A stretch of DNA of 64,000 nt from Bacillota bacterium (lineage in GTDB: Bacteria; Bacillota; Clostridia; Lachnospirales; Lachnospiraceae). The notes under the pieces were generated by a model. The model had not been told where the DNA came from. It saw only the letters and a list, made by a program, of their open reading frames with translations, and made no database searches. How positions within the stretch are numbered: the stretch's first letter is position 1; each line of letters opens with the position of its first letter. Below are positions 17,368 through 26,888 of this stretch, one piece after another. Both the position numbers and the translations under genes were made by a program. The stretch covers positions 110,266 to 174,265 of the forward strand of contig JAEWJZ010000013.1 of NCBI GenBank assembly GCA_023386315.1, written 5' to 3'.

Positions 17368-18498
17368 ATGGATTTTCAATATTACCTGCCGGTTAATCTG
17401 GTATTTGGACGGGGAAAAGCGGATTTAATCGGAGAAAAAGCGGCTTTACTTGGAAAGCGGGCGCTTATTGTAACGGGAGGCAGGAGTACAAAAGAATCCG
17501 GTCTCCTTGCCAGAACGGAGGAACTGCTTAAAAAGCAGGGAGTTTCCAGCGTGCTTTTTGATAAAGTGGAGCCCAATCCTTTAACCACTACAGTATATGA
17601 GGGGGCCAGCCTCGCCTCAGGGGAAGCCTGTGATCTTGTTGTCGCTCTTGGAGGCGGGAGCAGTCTGGATGCAGCAAAAGGAATTGCCTTTCAGGTAGTA
17701 AACGGTGGAGATATCAACGAGTACATTTTCGGCAGAAAGGTCAGCGATAAGGCACTTCCAGTTCTTGCAGTTCCTACTACCTGCGGGACCGGAAGTGAGG
17801 GCAATGGTTTTGCCGTTATGACAAACCCGGATACGTCAGATAAAAAATCACTCCGGTGCAGTGCCATTGTTCCTGCATGTTCCATCATTGATCCGCTGCT
17901 GATGACCACCATGCCGAAAGCAGTATTGGCGTCGGTAGGCTTTGATGCCCTCTGCCATAACATGGATGCTTATATATCAACCATATCACAGCCGCTTACC
18001 GATATGATGGCATTGGAAGGAATCCGGCTTGCTGCAGACAGCTTAAAGAAAGTCTATGATGACGGTAAAGATTTAGACAGCTGGGAAAAACTGTGTTTTG
18101 CAAGCACTTTAGGCGGAATGGTAATTAACACAGCGGGAGTGACTGCGCTTCACGGAATGGAGCACCCGGTCAGCGGGCTTAAAAATGCGGTTCACGGCAG
18201 AGGGCTGGCTGCACTGGCTCCTTATGTCTATGAAGCTTCCATAAAAGGCTCGCCTGATAAATTTGCAGCCATGTCAAAAATGCTGGGAGGGAAAAATGAG
18301 ACTGATTTTGTCAGCCAGATCAGGGACTTAATTGCAGAACTTCATTTGACAGAAACCCTGGGAGATATGGGAATCAGGGAATCTGACGTACCATGGCTGA
18401 CAGAAAACTGCATGAAGATATCTGCCGCCAGTATTGCAAATCATCCGGTCATATTTAGCCGGGAAGAGATAAACAGTATTTATACAAAATCAATATAA
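17368..18498 (+). CDS. Iron-containing alcohol dehydrogenase
   Basis: The 376-residue protein is a group III (Fe-ADH) dehydrogenase: VALGGGSSLDAAKGI (NAD(P)-binding), PTTCGTGSEGNGFAV, and metal-binding histidines within FDALCHNMDAYI and TALHGMEHPVSG...AVHGRG. It reduces an aldehyde to an alcohol. Start ATG 17368 follows GAGAGAGG; a GTG at 17347 is less well placed. Between an amino-acid importer and an aminotransferase, the aldehyde is probably an omega-semialdehyde made by the next enzyme, giving for example 4-hydroxybutyrate from GABA or 5-hydroxyvalerate from 5-aminovalerate. This substrate is inferred. Confidence 0.88.
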   Translation: MDFQYYLPVNLVFGRGKADLIGEKAALLGKRALIVTGGRSTKESGLLARTEELLKKQGVSSVLFDKVEPNPLTTTVYEGASLASGEACDLVVALGGGSSLDAAKGIAFQVVNGGDINEYIFGRKVSDKALPVLAVPTTCGTGSEGNGFAVMTNPDTSDKKSLRCSAIVPACSIIDPLLMTTMPKAVLASVGFDALCHNMDAYISTISQPLTDMMALEGIRLAADSLKKVYDDGKDLDSWEKLCFASTLGGMVINTAGVTALHGMEHPVSGLKNAVHGRGLAALAPYVYEASIKGSPDKFAAMSKMLGGKNETDFVSQIRDLIAELHLTETLGDMGIRESDVPWLTENCMKISAASIANHPVIFSREEINSIYTKSI

Positions 18499-18529
18499 AT
18501 TGCCTCATAATGGCAAAAAGGAGGATCTT

Positions 18530-19879
18530 ATGCTGAGAGATACATTACCAGAAATAAAAACTCTCCTGCCGGGACCGAAAGCAGAAGCTGTTTTAAAACG
18601 GAGAGAGGAAGCGGTGCCAGGTGCCATTAAATCGGTATATCCCTGCGTGATCAGCAGGGGAGAGGGCGCTATGCTGGAGGATTTGGATGGAAACCGGTTT
18701 CTTGACTGGGTAGGCGGTGTGGGTGTATTGAATATTGGATACAGCCATCCGGAGATTGTAGAAGCGGTTAAGGAACAGTCGGAAAAATATTTTCATGGAA
18801 TGATGAATATTGTTACCCACGAAGGATACATAGCGCTTGCCGAAAAAATGAACGAGATTGTTCCCCTCAAATCAGAAAAAAGAAAAACCATGTTTGCAAA
18901 TTCCGGAGCTGAAGCTATCGAGAATGCGGTAAAAATTGCAAAATCCTATACAGGAAGGCCTAATATTATTGTATTTTCCGGAGCGTTTCATGGAAGAACC
19001 CTTCTTGCTGCCACGATGACTGCGAAAAAAACATATGCGTTCGGGATCGGGCCGTTTCCAGATGGAATTTACCGTGCAGAATTCCCGTATTTATACAGAA
19101 AGCCGGAGGGATTAAGCGATGCAGCAGCAGTTGACTATTATATGGAAAAACTGCAGAAGGTGTTTGATGAGGCTTCTCCTGCAGAATTTGTGGCTGGAAT
19201 TGTGGTAGAGCCGGTACAGGGGGAGGGCGGTTTTGTTCCGGCTCCCATGGAATGGGTGAAGGCGTTAAGGAAAATCTGTGACGAGAAAGGTATTTTGCTG
19301 ATTGCTGATGAGGTGCAGACCGGTTTTGGACGTTCCGGCAGAATGTTTGTTTCCAACTACTGGAAGGATGCCGGCTGCGCTCCGGATATTCTGGCTTCCG
19401 CCAAATCAATAGCCGGAGGATTGCCCTTAAGTGCAGTCACTGCATCAGCAGAAATATTTGACGGTGTAAAGGGCGGAATTATAGGCGGAACCTTTGGGGG
19501 AAATGCGCTTGCATGCGCATCTGCTTTAAAGGTAATTGAAATTATGGAGAGAGAAGATCTGTGTTCCCGTTCCATTAAGATATCAGATATATGCAGGAGC
19601 CGGTTCGAATTGTGGAAGGAAAAATTTGAAGAGGTAGGAGATGTGAGAGGAATCGGCTGTATGATGGGAATTGAGTTTGTTACGGATAAACAGAGCAAAC
19701 AGCCTCATACAGTTCTGGTGAGAGAGCTGGTTGACTACTGTGTCCGCCATGGCTTAATTGTGGAGAGTGCAGGTGCATATTCCAATGTGATCCGTTTTCT
19801 GTGCCCGTTAGTGGTGACGGATGCACAGCTTGAAAGCGGGCTTGCTATTTTGGAATCCGCGATTGAATCCTGCAGGTAA
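18530..19879 (+). CDS. Class III (omega) aminotransferase, GabT-like
   Basis: The 449-residue protein is a PLP-dependent fold-type I class III aminotransferase. It shows FANSGAEAIENAVKIA, FSGAFHGRTLLAATMT, the Asp of LIADEVQTGFGRSG, and the PLP lysine in LASAKSIAGGLPLSAV. These enzymes remove a terminal amino group (GABA, 5-aminovalerate, beta-alanine, ornithine) to give a semialdehyde. Start ATG 18530 follows AAAAGGAGG; a TTG at 18500 in the same frame is unlikely. It ends the operon before a terminator. The partner dehydrogenase upstream would reduce the product. Confidence 0.88.
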   Translation: MLRDTLPEIKTLLPGPKAEAVLKRREEAVPGAIKSVYPCVISRGEGAMLEDLDGNRFLDWVGGVGVLNIGYSHPEIVEAVKEQSEKYFHGMMNIVTHEGYIALAEKMNEIVPLKSEKRKTMFANSGAEAIENAVKIAKSYTGRPNIIVFSGAFHGRTLLAATMTAKKTYAFGIGPFPDGIYRAEFPYLYRKPEGLSDAAAVDYYMEKLQKVFDEASPAEFVAGIVVEPVQGEGGFVPAPMEWVKALRKICDEKGILLIADEVQTGFGRSGRMFVSNYWKDAGCAPDILASAKSIAGGLPLSAVTASAEIFDGVKGGIIGGTFGGNALACASALKVIEIMEREDLCSRSIKISDICRSRFELWKEKFEEVGDVRGIGCMMGIEFVTDKQSKQPHTVLVRELVDYCVRHGLIVESAGAYSNVIRFLCPLVVTDAQLESGLAILESAIESCR

Positions 19880-19914
19880 GAACAATAAAAATTAAGATCA
19901 GCAGGTTTTTCCGG

Positions 19915-19946
19915 CAGCAGGGTGTTTATGCATCCTGCTGTTTTTA
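19915..19946 (+). terminator. Terminator of the omega-amino-acid operon
   Basis: CAGCAGG (19915-19921) and CCTGCTG (19934-19940) form the stem, followed by TTTTT. Confidence 0.8.
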
Positions 19947-20012
19947 TCATTTGTATAAAATGAAAGATTTTCTTACAAATATTTCCAATTGGCTGAAGAT
20001 TAACTGATTCTG

Positions 20013-20042
20013 TTGACACATGGTATCATTTGTCATTATAAT
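20013..20042 (+). promoter_or_regulatory. Promoter of the dockerin-cohesin pair
   Basis: Perfect TTGACA (20013-20018) and TATAAT (20037-20042) boxes with an 18-base spacer lie 65 bases before ATG 20108. Confidence 0.8.
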
Positions 20043-20107
20043 AAAATAGTGTATGATTTACATATAACTGGAAATAAAAATACTTGAGTGTATCATGGGA
20101 GAAACAG

Positions 20108-22474
20108 ATGAGAAAGTATAAAAAAGCTGGTAAGATGGCAGCAGTTCTTGCCGGTATTCTGGTGATTAATTCTTTTACAGGTCCAATATCACCATACATA
20201 GATACGTATGCTTATACGAATAAGGCGGCAACGGTAAACGCTACAACACTGAATGTGAGAAGCGGACCGGGTACTTCCTATTCAATTGTTACGAAACTGA
20301 CCAACGGAGCTTCCGTCACTGTGGTCAATGAAAAGAACGGAACAGACGGAGCGCTCTGGTATGAGATACGTTTTAACAATTCCAACGGTCAGGCAGTGAC
20401 AGGTTATGTTACAAAAAGCTATCTGAAATTTGCCGCAGTTTATACCAGCAATGCTGATTTTGAGTCAAAACTGTCTGCACAGGGGTTTCCCGAAAGCTAT
20501 AAGGTGCGTTTAAGAGCGCTTCATGCCCAATATCCCAACTGGGTGTTTACTGCGCAGAAAACCAATTTAGACTGGAATACCGCAGTGAAGGAAGAAAGTC
20601 TGGTGGGTAAAACCCTGGTACATACCAACAGCATGTCATCCTGGAAATCTACGGAAAACGGAGCTTATGACTGGAATAACAGCACCTGGGTCGGATTCGA
20701 TGGCAGCAGCTGGGTTACCGCATCCCAGGATATTGTCAAGTACTATATGGATCCAAGGAATTTCCTTGATGAGACCAATGTATTTCAGTTCCTGACGCAT
20801 ACATATGACAGCAACAGGCATACACTGGAAGGATTAAATACCATGGTTAAGGGGACATTCCTGTCAGGAAGCACCTCGAATACCGGCACCTCCCAGGGAT
20901 CTGCAGTTACCACGCCGGAAAGCGGATCTTCTACGGATTCAGGAAACAGTGCCGGCCCCGGAGCCAATATCGGGCCTGGCGGAAAAACAGAAACTCAGGG
21001 TTCCTCTTCCGGCAATGTAAGCCTGGAATCACCCCAGGCCTCCATTACACCCAACCATGCAGCAGTTCTTATGGAATATGGACCGGGAGCAAGTCTTACG
21101 GGACCTTCTGCCGACTCACCTGCAACAGGAACCACCACAGGAAGCGGCGCTTATACGAATATGATTATGAATGCAGCGACTCAGTCAGGTGTGAACCCTT
21201 ATGTACTGGCTGCCATGATCATACAGGAACAGGGATCGGCAGGTACCGGCAAAAGCATTTCCGGCACAGAATCAGGCTATGCCGGGTATTACAATTTCTT
21301 TAATATAGAAGCATACCAGTCCGGTAACATGACTGCTGTGCAAAGAGGCTTGTGGTGGGCATCTCAGGCAGGCAATTACGAGCGCCCGTGGAATACACCG
21401 GAAAAATCAATTTTGGGCGGTGCGTTATATTATGGTAATAACTACGTAAAAGTTGGGCAGGATACATTTTATCTGAAGAAATATAATGTACAGGGGTCAA
21501 ATCTTTATAAGCATCAGTATATGACCAATGTACAGGGTGCGGCATCTGAAGCAGCAGTATACTCAAAAGCTTATAACAGTGATATGAAGCAGAGCGCACT
21601 TGAATTTAAAATACCGGTTTATAATAATATGCCTGAAAATCCATGCAGCCAGCCAACGGGTGACGGTAATCCCAATAACAAGCTGTCAGGACTTAGTGTG
21701 GATGGATTTGTTATGACACCAAGCTTTGACCGGGATACCAGGGAATATAACCTGATTGTAGATTCTGGTGTGACCAGTATTAAGGTGAACGCTTCTGCAC
21801 TGAATTCTGCTTCTTCCGTAAGCGGAACCGGGACTATTGCGCTTCAAAGTGGCAATAATGATATTAAAGTTTCCGTTACAGCACAGAACGGTAATGTGAG
21901 GGAGTATATTCTTCATGTAGTCCGTCAGGCAAATGGTCCTACCTACAGTTCCGGCAGCAGTACCCCAGCCAACCCTGGTTCATCAGGCGGTAACAGCTCC
22001 TCAGGAGGCAGCAGCTCTTCAGGCAGCAACAGCTCCTCCGGCAGCAGGGGACCGGGAGCTTCCGGTTCTTCTTCGGGAAATGAAGCAGGAACACCGGGCG
22101 GAAGCAACATTACCATAGCGCCGGATGGTTCCTCCAATATATCGGTACAGGCATCTACCGGAGTAGTGAAACAGGGACCGGGGCAGTCGGCAGATGTTAC
22201 CAGTCCTGCCCAGACGCAGGCTCAGACACAGGCTCAGACTCAGACTCAGGCGCAGCAGACCCAGTCAGCCTCTGCCGGTACCGCTTCAAAAGGTAGCAGC
22301 GACATCAATGGAGACGGAAAATTCAACAGCCTGGATGTGCTGAAGCTGCAGAGATATCTTCTTGGTCTGGAGACCTTATCAGAGGCAGGAAAAGCAGCAG
22401 CCGATTTAAACGGTGACGGAAAAGTGAATTCTCAGGACCTTCTTCTTTTGCAGAAGAAAGTACTTGGAATGTAA
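20108..22474 (+). CDS. Secreted SH3b-glucosaminidase with C-terminal dockerin
   Basis: The 788-residue secreted protein has a signal peptide (about 1-36), a bacterial SH3 domain (41-108, TLNVRSGPGTSYSIV), a region 115-250 usual in large autolysins, a Ser/Gly/Thr linker, a glucosaminidase domain (345-500, likely catalytic Glu374 in IIQEQGS), a cadherin-like beta-sandwich (525-607), Ser/Gly and Gln-Thr linkers, and a dockerin (731-788). The dockerin has two calcium loops, DINGDGKFNSLD and DLNGDGKVNSQD. It should cut glycan strands of peptidoglycan. Start 20108 follows GGGAG at 20097. The next gene encodes a cohesin, the expected partner. Confidence 0.88.
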   Translation: MRKYKKAGKMAAVLAGILVINSFTGPISPYIDTYAYTNKAATVNATTLNVRSGPGTSYSIVTKLTNGASVTVVNEKNGTDGALWYEIRFNNSNGQAVTGYVTKSYLKFAAVYTSNADFESKLSAQGFPESYKVRLRALHAQYPNWVFTAQKTNLDWNTAVKEESLVGKTLVHTNSMSSWKSTENGAYDWNNSTWVGFDGSSWVTASQDIVKYYMDPRNFLDETNVFQFLTHTYDSNRHTLEGLNTMVKGTFLSGSTSNTGTSQGSAVTTPESGSSTDSGNSAGPGANIGPGGKTETQGSSSGNVSLESPQASITPNHAAVLMEYGPGASLTGPSADSPATGTTTGSGAYTNMIMNAATQSGVNPYVLAAMIIQEQGSAGTGKSISGTESGYAGYYNFFNIEAYQSGNMTAVQRGLWWASQAGNYERPWNTPEKSILGGALYYGNNYVKVGQDTFYLKKYNVQGSNLYKHQYMTNVQGAASEAAVYSKAYNSDMKQSALEFKIPVYNNMPENPCSQPTGDGNPNNKLSGLSVDGFVMTPSFDRDTREYNLIVDSGVTSIKVNASALNSASSVSGTGTIALQSGNNDIKVSVTAQNGNVREYILHVVRQANGPTYSSGSSTPANPGSSGGNSSSGGSSSSGSNSSSGSRGPGASGSSSGNEAGTPGGSNITIAPDGSSNISVQASTGVVKQGPGQSADVTSPAQTQAQTQAQTQTQAQQTQSASAGTASKGSSDINGDGKFNSLDVLKLQRYLLGLETLSEAGKAAADLNGDGKVNSQDLLLLQKKVLGM
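22208..22265 (+). repeat. Coding Gln-Thr/Gln-Ala microrepeat linker
   Basis: About nine imperfect copies of a CAGRCNCAGGCT-like unit encode alternating Gln-Thr and Gln-Ala between the enzyme part and the dockerin. Copy number could vary between strains. Confidence 0.7.
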
Positions 22475-22495
22475 GTTTATGAAATAGGAGATTAT

Positions 22496-24295
22496 ATGAA
22501 CAGGAAACTGAAAGAATTGATCACCAGCTTTATGCTGGTTTGTATGATGGCTGTATTAAGCCCCTGGGGCCACATGGTATCCTTGGCAGCAGAGGCGAAG
22601 ATTTCATTTTCCGATCCTTCTGTTATGGTAGGGAATGATGTGACCGTGAATATGAAAGTGACCAGCGATACCGCACTGGGGACTGCAGAAATCATGCTGT
22701 CTTATGATCCCGGAATCCTGGAATTTGTAAGCGGAACCAATGCCAATGGCGGAGCCGGGGCGATCAAGATCCTTGGTACCATGGATTCTGCAGATCAGAA
22801 AGCCTTTAATTTTACTTTGAAATTTAAAACATTAAAAGCCGGAAGCGGAAAGATAAGCGTCACTTCCCAGGAGATTTATGATGTGAATTCCGGTGCGGTT
22901 ACTCTGTCAAAGCAGGGAAGCGCCACTGTGAAAGTTACATCACCTGCAACAACTTCAAAGGATGCCACATTAAAATCCTTAAAGATTTCTCCCGGAACAT
23001 TAACTCCTGCTTTTTCCGCATCTGTGGACAGCTATACGGCAGAGGTTGATGCCGGCACAGCGGATCTGGTTGTCAACGCAGTTGCTTCCAATGCGGGAGC
23101 ACATGTTACCCTTCAGGGTGAAAAAGGATTGAAAGCCGGAGAGAATCAGGTTGTCGTCAAAGTTACGGCAGAAGATGGGCAGACTATCAAGAATTATACG
23201 ATTAAGGTCACGAAACCGGAAGGCGGAGAAACCACTCCTGCAGCCAGTGATGGCGGGGAGACCAGTGAAGCTGAGTTCAGCTCCGCTTCCGTGACCATTC
23301 ATGATATAGTGTACAGCATTGCTTCTTCATTCGACGAATCCGCACTGCCGGAAGGATTTGAGGCCAAAACCTATCAGTATAAAGGAACTGAGGTGATGGC
23401 TGGAAAGGGACTGGAGAAAGATATTCTTTTATTATACTTAAAGGATGAGGGCGGTAACGGCGGATTCTTTATCTATAATGAAAGTGCGGACAGCTGGTCT
23501 CAGTTTGTTGAGGTAAAAACAACAGAAAAAGCAGTTGTGATCATGCCTCTTGATAAAGACACAGCGGTTCCGGAAGGCTTTAAAGAGCAGCAGATTGAAA
23601 TTGACGGAATTAAAGTAACCGGCTGGGTTGCCAATACAGAATCAAAAGCTGAATACTGCCTGTTCTATGGAATGAACTGGAATGGAGAAAAGAATTTCTA
23701 CCGGTATGATCTTTCAGAAAAGACAGTTCAAAGATATTTTGCTTCCGGAGTCACCAATGACAAATATGTGGAGCTGGCGAAAACCTACAGTGATCTGCTA
23801 AAGGATTATCACTTACAGTTTTATATTTTAATTGCAGTCAGCGTACTGGCTCTTGCGTTACTGGTAATCGTAATTTTCCTGATTAAACGGGGCGGCGGAC
23901 CGGATTTAAGGCCTGATGAACCCTATCATGATAATAAGAGGAAGGACGAGCCTGAGAGCCGCAGGGAGAACCGTGTTAAAGATGCACCGCCTGCGAAAGT
24001 GAAACGTTACAGCAGAGAGGAATACAGCGAAAGAGAACGGACCGGCAGACTGGACTCCGGTTTTGAAGATGATATCATGGACGAGCCTGATACGTTCATT
24101 CCCAGGACCCCTGTTTATGAGGAAGAGGATGATTTTATGGAAGAGTCAAGCCTGGAAGAGATGGAGCAGAATTTAATGCCTGGAGTAAGGGTACATCAGA
24201 CGCAGCCGAAGGAAAGGGCAGTCAATGCCCGAAGAAATCCAAAGATGAATGAGAATGAGGATGATGACTTTGAATTCATGGATCTGGATGACTGA
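22496..24295 (+). CDS. Membrane-anchored cohesin-domain protein
   Basis: The 599-residue protein has a signal peptide (1-32), a cohesin domain (about 34-148: VMVGNDVTVNMKV, IMLSYDPGILEFVSG, FKTLKAGSGKISV), a cadherin-like domain (156-240, resembling the one in the upstream enzyme), an unrecognised ectodomain (about 262-420), one membrane helix (442-463) and a very acidic, charged cytoplasmic tail of about 135 residues. It would hold dockerin-bearing proteins at the membrane surface. It follows the dockerin enzyme by 21 bases in the same operon. The tail is long for a mere anchor and may contact cytoplasmic proteins. Confidence 0.85.
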   Translation: MNRKLKELITSFMLVCMMAVLSPWGHMVSLAAEAKISFSDPSVMVGNDVTVNMKVTSDTALGTAEIMLSYDPGILEFVSGTNANGGAGAIKILGTMDSADQKAFNFTLKFKTLKAGSGKISVTSQEIYDVNSGAVTLSKQGSATVKVTSPATTSKDATLKSLKISPGTLTPAFSASVDSYTAEVDAGTADLVVNAVASNAGAHVTLQGEKGLKAGENQVVVKVTAEDGQTIKNYTIKVTKPEGGETTPAASDGGETSEAEFSSASVTIHDIVYSIASSFDESALPEGFEAKTYQYKGTEVMAGKGLEKDILLLYLKDEGGNGGFFIYNESADSWSQFVEVKTTEKAVVIMPLDKDTAVPEGFKEQQIEIDGIKVTGWVANTESKAEYCLFYGMNWNGEKNFYRYDLSEKTVQRYFASGVTNDKYVELAKTYSDLLKDYHLQFYILIAVSVLALALLVIVIFLIKRGGGPDLRPDEPYHDNKRKDEPESRRENRVKDAPPAKVKRYSREEYSERERTGRLDSGFEDDIMDEPDTFIPRTPVYEEEDDFMEESSLEEMEQNLMPGVRVHQTQPKERAVNARRNPKMNENEDDDFEFMDLDD

Positions 24296-24312
24296 TCAAT
24301 CATATAAATTTA

Positions 24313-24358
24313 AATAATAAGGAAAGCGCCCTTTTTCACGGGCGCTTTCCTTATTATT
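24313..24358. terminator. Bidirectional terminator between convergent genes
   Basis: A perfect 19-base stem (24313-24331 with 24340-24358, core GGAAAGCGCCC) has an eight-base loop and AT-rich flanks on both sides, between the cohesin gene and the RpiR gene. Confidence 0.9.
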
Positions 24359-24382
24359 TTAGTGGTCATAATCATTTTCTTA

Positions 24383-25234
24383 TTAAATCCTGTCATCCAT
24401 AAAACTGATCGATTCATGAAGATATCTGATATTTCTTTTTCTATCTTTGTTATAAATGCATCCAAACAAAACATCCAACATATATTGCAATGCTATATGA
24501 GAACTAAACTGTGATATTCGATCCTGCAGATTTTCCTTATCACTGATAGGAAGATGATGGGTTACATAATTGGGGTATAGATTGCTCCCCGCTTTTCCAA
24601 TAAAGACCACGGGGATTTTTCTTACATAAAGCTGTTTTAGAATCGGAAAAATAAAAGAGGCTTTCCCGGAATAGGAAAGAACCATGGCAACATGAGTTTT
24701 AGTTGCAGCTAATACAGTCATACGCTGTTTGTAAAAAGAACTAGGGCAGTTTACGACTCTTCCAATTGTCAGCATTTTATCCAGAAAATTCTCTGCAGGA
24801 TTTAAATTATGCGCATGTGTATAGATATCAATTACCTCAGCATTATAAAGTAAAGTTGAGATCTTTTCCAGTTCTACAGCATCTATATAATCGAATGTGT
24901 CGCATACTGTAGTTTCATATAATTTCATCAGTTTACTGGCAATCATTCTTGGGCTGTCATGCTGTTCAAACGGATAGTTGACGTCAATAACTTCCTGTCC
25001 TTTTTCAATATCTGCTAAATCCTGAGCCAGCTTTACTTTCAATTCATTAAAACCCTTCAACCCTAATTTCCGGCATAACCTGTGAACGGTTGACTTGGAA
25101 ACGGAATTGTTAATTGAAAGCTGCTGAATGGTCATTTCCACTACTAAACTCTTGTTTGACAAAATATATTTTACAATATCATTCTCGACAGGAGTTAATG
25201 ATTCACAAAGCTTTATGGTATTTTCTAGCAGCAT
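24383..25234 (-). CDS. RpiR/MurR family transcriptional regulator
   Basis: The 283-residue protein has an N-terminal RpiR helix-turn-helix (about 35-70, MTIQQLSINNSVSKSTVHRL) and a C-terminal SIS sugar-phosphate-binding domain (about 120-250, with VAMVLSYSGKASFIF). ATG 25234 is chosen; a GTG at 25246 in the same frame is possible. It is divergent from the GH4-PTS-dehydratase operon and probably responds to a phosphorylated sugar from that pathway. Confidence 0.87.
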   Translation of the reverse strand: MLLENTIKLCESLTPVENDIVKYILSNKSLVVEMTIQQLSINNSVSKSTVHRLCRKLGLKGFNELKVKLAQDLADIEKGQEVIDVNYPFEQHDSPRMIASKLMKLYETTVCDTFDYIDAVELEKISTLLYNAEVIDIYTHAHNLNPAENFLDKMLTIGRVVNCPSSFYKQRMTVLAATKTHVAMVLSYSGKASFIFPILKQLYVRKIPVVFIGKAGSNLYPNYVTHHLPISDKENLQDRISQFSSHIALQYMLDVLFGCIYNKDRKRNIRYLHESISFMDDRI

Positions 25235-25499
25235 GTTCTTATTCACTCTTTCTATATTAATTAATTTTTGTAAATTTTACGATCTGTTCTATCGTTCCAT
25301 TGTACAAGTTAATTATACCATAGAGAAAGAAATAAAGAAAAGTATCAAAAAGTTTCAATAAAATAAAGTAAATCGGTGTTTTTTTGGGAAAAAAGAGCCT
25401 GAATCGCTTACTTATATTGAATTAACACCAGAAAGCAATTAAGATACAGATGATGAATGGGAAGTATTCCATTACTGTAACTTAACAAGGAGGTATGTA

Positions 25500-26888
25500 A
25501 TGAATAATTCTATAAAAATTGTAACTATCGGAGGCGGAAGCAGTTATACACCTGAATTAATGGAAGGTTTCATTAAAAGATATAAAGAATTGCCGATAAG
25601 CGAAATCTGGTTAGTTGATATTGAAGACGGAAAAGAAAAGCTGGAAATAGTTGGAGAATTAGCACAGCGCATGTGGGATGCCACACCATATCCTGTAAAG
25701 GTTATTACAACTTTAAATCGTAGAGAGGCTTTAAAAGATGCTGATTTTGTAACAACGCAGTTCCGGGTGGGGTTGCTGGATGCAAGAATTAAAGACGAAA
25801 GAATCCCGCTGCTTCATGGAATGCTGGGACAGGAAACCAATGGTGCCGGCGGAATGTTTAAGGCATTTCGGACAATTCCGGTAATGAAAGAAATTGTTGA
25901 GGATATGAAGGAATTGTGTCCGGAAGCCTGGCTGATTAATTTCACGAATCCCAGCGGTATAATTACAGAGGCAGTAATCAAGCATTTTGGCTGGAAAAAA
26001 TGTATTGGATTGTGTAATGTACCGGTAATCTCAATGATGAATGAACCCAAGGTTATTGGGAAACAGACTTCTGAGTTAAATTATCAATTCGCAGGCCTGA
26101 ATCATTTCCATTGGCACAGAGTATTTGATAAAGAAGGCAGAGAAGTAACCGGACAGCTGATAGAACATATTAATGAAAAGAGTGGCGGAACACCTGCCAA
26201 TATTTATCAGGCTGAATTTTCATTAGAACTGCTGCATTCGACTAATTTATTGCCTTGCGGATATCATCGTTATTATTATCTGGAAAAAGAGATGCTGGAG
26301 CATAGCTTGGAAGAATTCAGACAGGGCGGAACCCGTGCAGAACAGATGAAGGCGGTGGAGGCTTCCCTCTTTGAAATTTATAAAAATCCGGATCTGAATA
26401 AAAAGCCGGAAGAACTTCAAAAACGCGGAGGCGCTTATTATAGTGAGGCTGCCTGTGAATGTATTAATGCAATCTATAATAATAAAGGGATTCATATGGT
26501 GGTTAGTACACAGAATAATGGAGCCCTCACCTGTCTGGATCCGGATTCTGTAGTAGAAGTATCCTGTTTGATTTCCGCAAAAGGAGCTACGCCTATGGCA
26601 TGGGGAGACATGGGCTCATTTGAAAAAGGTCAGCTTCAGATTATGAAAGCAATGGAAGAATGTACAATCAGTGCAGCATTATCAGGCGATTATGGAATGG
26701 CATTGCAGGCATTTACCATAAATCCTTTAATACAAAAGGGAGATGAAGCAAAGCAGGTGTTAAATGAACTGTTGGTTGCACATGAAAAATATCTTCCGCA
26801 GTTTAAAGAAAAAATAGCTGAGTTAAAAAATCAGGGGGTAGAGACAAAAGATCCGGTAGTGGCAGATTTAATGAAAAATGGATATTGA
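25500..26888 (+). CDS. GH4 family 6-phospho-glycosidase (6-phospho-beta-glucosidase-like)
   Basis: The 462-residue protein opens with the NAD-binding GGGSSYTPEL, then shows NFTNPSGIITEAV, GLCNVP (metal-binding Cys; the CNVP form is typical of the CelF/LicH 6-phospho-beta-glucosidases) and the FAGLNHFHW histidine. GH4 enzymes use NAD+ and Mn2+ in a redox-elimination mechanism to split sugar-6-phosphate glycosides. AAGGAGG precedes the ATG. It would act on the disaccharide phosphate delivered by the PTS encoded next. The exact aglycone is not evident, but the dehydratase gene downstream suggests a sugar acid. Confidence 0.87.
   Translation: MNNSIKIVTIGGGSSYTPELMEGFIKRYKELPISEIWLVDIEDGKEKLEIVGELAQRMWDATPYPVKVITTLNRREALKDADFVTTQFRVGLLDARIKDERIPLLHGMLGQETNGAGGMFKAFRTIPVMKEIVEDMKELCPEAWLINFTNPSGIITEAVIKHFGWKKCIGLCNVPVISMMNEPKVIGKQTSELNYQFAGLNHFHWHRVFDKEGREVTGQLIEHINEKSGGTPANIYQAEFSLELLHSTNLLPCGYHRYYYLEKEMLEHSLEEFRQGGTRAEQMKAVEASLFEIYKNPDLNKKPEELQKRGGAYYSEAACECINAIYNNKGIHMVVSTQNNGALTCLDPDSVVEVSCLISAKGATPMAWGDMGSFEKGQLQIMKAMEECTISAALSGDYGMALQAFTINPLIQKGDEAKQVLNELLVAHEKYLPQFKEKIAELKNQGVETKDPVVADLMKNGY

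Noticed and set aside
21940..22060. Possible CRISPR-like or tandem-repeat array within the glucosaminidase gene.
   Set aside because: The repeats keep the reading frame and encode a Ser/Gly linker; they are too short and irregular for a CRISPR array.
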